Shown here: positions 59,314-64,000 of the stretch, one piece after another
Layout: each line of letters opens with the position of its first letter
Numbering within the stretch: the first letter of the stretch is position 1
Source of the DNA: Pseudobutyrivibrio sp. ACV-2
GTDB lineage: Bacteria; Bacillota; Clostridia; Lachnospirales; Lachnospiraceae
Reading direction: 5' to 3'
DNA length: 64,000 bases
Assembly: GCF_900107545.1 (NCBI RefSeq)
Contig: NZ_FNQZ01000017.1
Coordinates: forward strand, 1-64,000
Made by a program: the position numbers and the translations under genes
The notes under the pieces: model-generated
Told to the model about the DNA's origin: nothing
The model's input: only the letters and a program-made list of their open reading frames with translations
Database searches by the model: none

Positions 59314-62300
59314 TTATCGTTTTCTTGTTGCAAACTCCATTTTTTTGTCCAAAACCTTTACATTTTCATTACCAAACTTGGAATATAACTGCTCAAGATT
59401 ATCTTTTGAAGCGCTAATAGTAAAGTTAGGCCCCATTCTTTTCACAGCCTTTCCTTCTTTGAGGAATATGACAATGCCATCATTACCATCCATATCATGT
59501 AATGTATCTAAAAGTTGCTTTTCCTTGGCTTCGTATTCTGCCTTGTTGGTAAACTGTATCCATACTTCACGACCACAATCATCAAAAGCTTTAACGTCAT
59601 CGCACATAATGATTGCTTCTCGCTCTCCATCATTTTGAACACGGCCTTTAACAAAGACCTTGTTACCCTCTACAAGCAATGGACGAACTCGTTCGTAGGT
59701 TTTGGCAAAGGCAAGTATCTTTACCGACCCCGTTAAATCCTCTAGGGTTATGTTGCCATAGGCGTTTCCCTTTGCAGAATATTTAAGTACTGCTTCTGCA
59801 ATGATTCCACCTACCACAACCTCCTGGCCATCTTTCACAGTGGCAGACTTTTCTTCTGACATATCATCAAATGCTGCTTCGTCTGAATCCTCGGAGGCAA
59901 CGGTAAACTCAATAGCGTGGGCAGTAACATTCTTTTTAAGTAATGTAATAAATTCATCAAGAGGATGACCGCTTACATATATGCCCATAAGCTCTTTTTC
60001 AAATCCAAGTAACATCTCCCTTGGGAATTCTTCTACCTTTGGAAGACTGATCTTTAGTGCTTCCTTTTGCTCATCATCAAAAAAATCCAATAAAGACATT
60101 TGGCCTTCGATTGAGTTCTTTTTTGATTTGTTTATTGAGTCCATGATTTCTTCATAGACCATACATTTCTGGCGACGATTGCCATCTAAAGAATCAAGGG
60201 CACCTGCCTTAATCAGATTTTCTACTGTACGTTTATTGGCATCGTATTTGAGCACTCTTTCAATGAAGTCCTCCAAATCCTTGTAGAGCCCATTTATTCT
60301 TCTATCCTCGATAATGCCGGCGATGGTGTTGCTACCCACAGATTTGATAGCAGACAGACCGTATCGGATTTTGCCATTGTCCACAGCAAAATCTGCTTCT
60401 CCATAATTAACATCTGGTGGTAGTAGCTCTATTCCTGATTCGCGGCAGGTGGCGATATATTCTGCGATTTTCGTACTGCTGTTAAGAACGGATGTCATGA
60501 GGGCAGCCATAAATTCAAGCGGATAATACTTTTTCAAATATGCAGTCTGTACAGCTACATACGAATAGGCTGCTGCATGAGACTTGTTAAATCCATACAA
60601 AGCAAATGGCATCAATTGATCAAATAACCATTCTGCATCCTGGTTGGAAATACCATTTTTCTCGTAGCACCCCTGCACAAAAGCAGGTCTTTCCGCTGCC
60701 AGCTTATCCACCTTTTTCTTACTCATCATTCGTCTGACATTGTCGGCGCGCCCCATGGTGTAGCCAGCGCAGGTAGTCATGATTTGCATAACCTGTTCCT
60801 GATAAACAGGGAAACCATAGGTATCATCAAGCACTTCTTTAAGAAGTGGGAATTTCTGAATGAATGGAGACTCTTTACCTGTGTTCTTGGACTCGATAAT
60901 CTGTGGTATAAAGTCCATTGGACCTGGACGATATACGGCATTGGCCAAAATCAAATCTCCGATTTGAGTTGGATTAAGCTGCTTAAGCAGATTTTTCATG
61001 CCGCCTGACTCAAACTGGAATACTCCATCTGTTTTACCTGCTGCGAAAAGCTCCATAGCCCCTTTGTCGTTGTAGTCTATTTTGTGAAGGTCGATTTTAA
61101 TGCCGTGGTTTTTCTCAACCTGCTTTAGTGTGTCATTGATAACAGTAAGGTTTCGAAGGCCAAGGAAATCCATTTTTAGAAGACCAATGGCCTCAATTAC
61201 TTCTTTTTCGTATTGGGTGATAATGACATCGCCTTTGCCCAAGGCAAGCGGCATGTATTCATCGGTAGGTTTGCCTGAGATAACAACACCTGCTGCATGT
61301 ACACCTGTGTTACGAGGAAGTCCCTCTAATGATTTACAGATGTCTAAAAGCTTTTTAATCTCGTCATCTGACTCATACATAGCCTTCAGCTCGCCGCTGT
61401 GCTCTAAGGCTGTCTCAATTGTGACCTTTTTACCATTTGGCAAAACATCTGGTATAAGCTTTTTGATGCTATTAGTATATGGAATAGGAAGTCCCATTAC
61501 ACGACCCACATCTTGCACAACGCTCTTTGGCTTAAGTGTACCAAATGTAACAATCTGGGTTACGCAATCGTCACCGTATTTGCGACGGACGTATTCAATA
61601 ACCTCCTCGCGGCCTTCAGGGTCGAAGTCGGTATCTATATCGGGCATGGATACACGCTCCGGATTAAGGAAACGCTCAAATACCAGATTGTATTTCATTG
61701 GGTCTATATCTGTGATGCCTGTAGTGTAACTGATGAGTGAGCCTGCGGCAGAGCCTCTACCTGGACCAACAGGGATATTATGAGTGCGGGCATAGTTGAT
61801 GAAATCCCATACGATAAGGAAATATTCCACATAGCCCATTTCCCTGATGGTGTTAAGCTCGTAGTTCAGTCGGTCCTCATAAAGGTGAGCATCAGCCCCG
61901 TAGCGTTCCTTCAAACCATCAAAGCAAAGCTTGTTCAGGTAAGTCCAGGTATCGTAGCCTTCTGGAACATCAAATGGTGGAAGACCTGCCACATGATATT
62001 TGATTTCCACATTACATCTGTCAGCTATTTCCTGTGTGCGATACACTGCTTCCTTGGCATAAGGGAATAGCTCTAGCATTTCTTCTTCGGATTTTACGTA
62101 GAATTCCTCTGTGGCAAAGCGCATTCTATCTACATCATCTAGTTTTGCGCCAGTCTGGATGCAAAGCAAAACGTCATGACTATATGCATCTTCTTTATCG
62201 GTGTAATGGCAGTCGTTTGTGGCTACAAGAGGAATACCTGTTTCTTTTGAGAGACGCATCAGCCCCTGATTAACATTTTTCTGTTCTTCGATGCCATGGT

Positions 62301-62829
62301 CCTGCATCTCAAGGAAGTAATTTTCAGCGCCAAATAAATCACGGTATTTGCATGCTACAGATTTGGCCTCGTCATACTGACCTCTGTCTAAGGCTCTGGC
62401 AACCTCTCCAGCAAGGCAGGCAGAAAGACATATCAGTCCCTCGTGATATTTCTCTAATGTGGCAAAATCAACACGAGGTTTATAATAGAAGCCATCCACA
62501 TATCCTATAGAAACAATTTTCATAAGGTTGTGGTAGCCCAAGTCATTTTCTGCAAGCAAAATAAGGTGATAGTATCTATCCTCACCCTTTACCTGCTCTC
62601 TATCAAAACGTGAACCTGGTGCCACATAAACCTCGCAACCGATTACAGGCTTTAAGCCCTGAGCCATGCATTCGTCATAAAATTTAGTGACGCCGTACAT
62701 ATTGCCATGGTCTGTGATGGCAGCAGCGGTCATGCCCATGTCTAAGCATTTTTTAACGTAGGATTTTATTTTATTGGAACCATCCAGAAGTGAATATTCT
62801 GTATGGGTGTGAAGATGTACAAAACTCAT
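59314..62829 (-). CDS. dnaE: DNA polymerase III alpha subunit
   Basis: 1171 residues, DnaE1/DnaE3-type. PHP domain at the N-terminus (FVHLHTHTEYSLLDG), polymerase core with GPGRGSAAGS and the catalytic PDIDTDFDPEGREEV, tandem HhH (TGVHAAGVV region, DGVFQFESGGM), then a C-terminal OB fold (VVVGGIIAEAVLKYSAKGN). No exonuclease domain, so it is not PolC. Chromosomal replication. Confidence 0.97.
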   Translation of the reverse strand: MSFVHLHTHTEYSLLDGSNKIKSYVKKCLDMGMTAAAITDHGNMYGVTKFYDECMAQGLKPVIGCEVYVAPGSRFDREQVKGEDRYYHLILLAENDLGYHNLMKIVSIGYVDGFYYKPRVDFATLEKYHEGLICLSACLAGEVARALDRGQYDEAKSVACKYRDLFGAENYFLEMQDHGIEEQKNVNQGLMRLSKETGIPLVATNDCHYTDKEDAYSHDVLLCIQTGAKLDDVDRMRFATEEFYVKSEEEMLELFPYAKEAVYRTQEIADRCNVEIKYHVAGLPPFDVPEGYDTWTYLNKLCFDGLKERYGADAHLYEDRLNYELNTIREMGYVEYFLIVWDFINYARTHNIPVGPGRGSAAGSLISYTTGITDIDPMKYNLVFERFLNPERVSMPDIDTDFDPEGREEVIEYVRRKYGDDCVTQIVTFGTLKPKSVVQDVGRVMGLPIPYTNSIKKLIPDVLPNGKKVTIETALEHSGELKAMYESDDEIKKLLDICKSLEGLPRNTGVHAAGVVISGKPTDEYMPLALGKGDVIITQYEKEVIEAIGLLKMDFLGLRNLTVINDTLKQVEKNHGIKIDLHKIDYNDKGAMELFAAGKTDGVFQFESGGMKNLLKQLNPTQIGDLILANAVYRPGPMDFIPQIIESKNTGKESPFIQKFPLLKEVLDDTYGFPVYQEQVMQIMTTCAGYTMGRADNVRRMMSKKKVDKLAAERPAFVQGCYEKNGISNQDAEWLFDQLMPFALYGFNKSHAAAYSYVAVQTAYLKKYYPLEFMAALMTSVLNSSTKIAEYIATCRESGIELLPPDVNYGEADFAVDNGKIRYGLSAIKSVGSNTIAGIIEDRRINGLYKDLEDFIERVLKYDANKRTVENLIKAGALDSLDGNRRQKCMVYEEIMDSINKSKKNSIEGQMSLLDFFDDEQKEALKISLPKVEEFPREMLLGFEKELMGIYVSGHPLDEFITLLKKNVTAHAIEFTVASEDSDEAAFDDMSEEKSATVKDGQEVVVGGIIAEAVLKYSAKGNAYGNITLEDLTGSVKILAFAKTYERVRPLLVEGNKVFVKGRVQNDGEREAIIMCDDVKAFDDCGREVWIQFTNKAEYEAKEKQLLDTLHDMDGNDGIVIFLKEGKAVKRMGPNFTISASKDNLEQLYSKFGNENVKVLDKKMEFATRKR

Positions 62830-62949
62830 AACATTCTCTCTTTCAAATAAATCACTACCACTATTTTATAGTGGAGGTGGGCAAATCACAATGTTTTTCG
62901 GTAGAAATAGGGGACGGTTAGTAAAAATCTAGTAGTTTTTACTATCGTC

Positions 62950-63438
62950 TTATGAATTAAACGCACTATTCTCCGCAGATGGGCGATAATCTATTCGTGT
63001 AATCTGCTCATAGAGGACATGGCTTCTAGCTCCACCCATAGTGAAGCATTTGTAACCATCTATATCAAAAACATATCCTCTCTTTAAAAGTAAAACTGAT
63101 GGCCTAATTTCTTTCACAACTCCACCATGCCATTCCTTGTCAGGGTATGTGCGAAGTCTGTCATAATTCTCATGATTGCCAGTAACAAAAAGAGTCGTGA
63201 AATTTTTCTTCTCCAACTCATCAAGAAGCATCTTTTCACTAATTGGCTCTTTCGACCAATCGAAATCTTTGCCTAATATTTCCTTATAATTTTTCTTATG
63301 ATAATTTGAATCCCAGACACCACCAAAATCTCCAAGGATAATTACATAATCATCCTTTGTAAGCTCCCTTTGTTCTGGGAATATATCTTTATCAAACCGT
63401 GCAAAATCACGATGAGTATCACCTGTGAGATATATCAT
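62950..63438 (-). CDS. Metallophosphoesterase, apparently 3'-truncated
   Basis: 162 residues. Calcineurin-like motifs: YLTGDTHRDF, ILGDFGGVW, VTGNHENYDRL and FTMGGARSH. Relatives are ~220-250 residues and continue after GGARSH with another metal/His region; here the frame ends soon after in SAENSAFNS. A short hairpin (agtaaaaa/tttttact, 62920-62941) and ggggacgg follow, perhaps the site of a deletion or insertion. SD ggaggat. Confidence 0.7.
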   Translation of the reverse strand: MIYLTGDTHRDFARFDKDIFPEQRELTKDDYVIILGDFGGVWDSNYHKKNYKEILGKDFDWSKEPISEKMLLDELEKKNFTTLFVTGNHENYDRLRTYPDKEWHGGVVKEIRPSVLLLKRGYVFDIDGYKCFTMGGARSHVLYEQITRIDYRPSAENSAFNS

Positions 63439-63467
63439 TTTAACTATCCTCCATACTATTAATGGTA

Positions 63468-63506
63468 TAAAAAAGGATAATCAAACCCAAATAAATTTGA
63501 TTATCC
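63468..63506 (-). terminator. Terminator behind the Rpn-like gene
   Basis: ggataatcaaa/tttgattatcc perfect 11-bp stem followed on the minus strand by six T. Confidence 0.8.
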
Positions 63507-63559
63507 GCCAAGATTATCTAGTATATGCTATAAATCAGACAATAATGATACCTACATTG

Positions 63560-64000
63560 TCACATCAATGCTTTATATCTATTTCTATCTTCATCATTTA
63601 TTCCTAGCAAATTACATGCTTCATCAAAATCCTTGTTCATATTATCCATGAGATTTTTAATTGCGTTAGTTAGAGCCAAATCACCTTCTGCTCTTCCCTC
63701 TGCTATTCCTTCATTCTTTATTTCCAATACAGCTTTACACATATTATAGTCACCTTCCTTTTGTTTCTTAGGTAATTTAATACTTGCGAAATCACTCATC
63801 AACTCTGCTGTTTCTCGACTAATATGTTGAAATCTATTATCAGATGATACAAGTTCTTTCATACCCGCACCGTCATTCCTCATGTTTAACAGGGCAAATA
63901 ATAATCTAAGTTCTGTTTTAAAGTTTGGAATAGTTTTTAAATCAATTATAGATAATAAATTGATATTGTAATCATTAATATATTTATCTAGCTTAAAATC
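63560..64000 (-). CDS. Rpn/PD-(D/E)XK family transposase-like protein, C-terminal part
   Basis: The frame is open to the window edge (it reads DFKLDKYINDY, then TELRLLFALLNMRND before the first internal ATG at 63883), so the N-terminal nuclease domain lies outside. The visible 146 residues include ISRETAELMS, MCKAVLEIKNEGIAEGRAEG and a last helix pair, typical of the C-terminus of Rpn (recombination-promoting nuclease) proteins common in Lachnospiraceae. Confidence 0.7.
   Translation of the reverse strand, partial: DFKLDKYINDYNINLLSIIDLKTIPNFKTELRLLFALLNMRNDGAGMKELVSSDNRFQHISRETAELMSDFASIKLPKKQKEGDYNMCKAVLEIKNEGIAEGRAEGDLALTNAIKNLMDNMNKDFDEACNLLGINDEDRNRYKALM

Noticed and set aside
61100-61729. 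209-codon plus-strand frame opposite dnaE
   Set aside because: Antisense of the conserved polymerase core; no family motif.

Overview
The window reads as chromosome of a low-GC Gram-positive anaerobe, most likely a rumen or gut Lachnospiraceae of the Butyrivibrio/Pseudobutyrivibrio type. This is inferred from the gene set: Firmicute class III fructose-1,6-bisphosphatase, FprA flavodiiron protein, OPT-family transporter, GPH-type sugar symporters, AraC-controlled plant-polysaccharide genes, and large secreted low-complexity proteins. No rRNA or tRNA gene was seen.

Layout. 1-2263: the 3' part of a large surface protein. About 2.4-6.95 kb: a decayed accessory region holding a stop-interrupted XRE regulator, an AlbA_2-type ATPase gene with an internal deletion, a nuclease fragment and two XRE tails. 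Within it are an intact AbrB/PIN toxin-antitoxin pair, a MazG-like protein, an array of eight 53-bp repeats and a type I toxin-antitoxin locus whose toxin frame is broken by a stop. 7.0-13.1 kb: a complete hexuronate operon (kdgA-uxuA-uxuB-uxaC-kdgK on the minus strand). It converts glucuronate via fructuronate, mannonate and KDG to KDPG, then pyruvate and glyceraldehyde-3-phosphate. A divergent AraC regulator sits next to it. 13.4-18.5 kb: PatB-type aminotransferase, beta-helix protein, TPR-GGDEF protein and a small orphan.

18.9-34.4 kb: sugar scavenging under four AraC-type regulators, counting the one at 13.4 kb: Gfo/Idh/MocA oxidoreductase, TIM-barrel isomerase, HAD phosphatase, GH3 beta-N-acetylhexosaminidase-like enzyme, two GPH symporters, a type B esterase and a GH2 enzyme. 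34.5-36.2 kb: an AAA-ATPase-like protein with a HTH head, cut short at its C-terminus, behind an operator-like 32-bp repeat array. 36.3-44.3 kb: fbp, a two-gene module resembling C-glycoside deglycosidase (alpha plus beta subunit), a pair of paralogous HAD proteins one of which carries a ParB-like domain, and a cytoplasmic esterase-GH43 fusion.

44.4-63.9 kb is mostly core genome: OPT transporter with a coupled PqqD-like protein, FprA, an unusual secreted repeat protein, efp, CYTH, DUF1934, GntR, ispE, uppP, a RelQ-type (p)ppGpp synthetase, a SpoU methyltransferase, pfkA, dnaE, a cut-short metallophosphoesterase and the end of an Rpn-like protein that leaves the window.

Large inverted repeats of 80-160 bp recur in the gaps between co-directional genes (8.2, 12.4, 13.2, 25.1, 46.8 and 56.2 kb). 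Two share an identical core; the others share architecture but not sequence. Most likely novelty: the C-deglycosidase-like pair, the ParB-HAD/HAD pair, the 53-bp repeat array, the N-N-N-Q repeat secreted protein and the phased operators of the AAA-ATPase gene. All functional calls come from reading motifs by eye; no database search was run.
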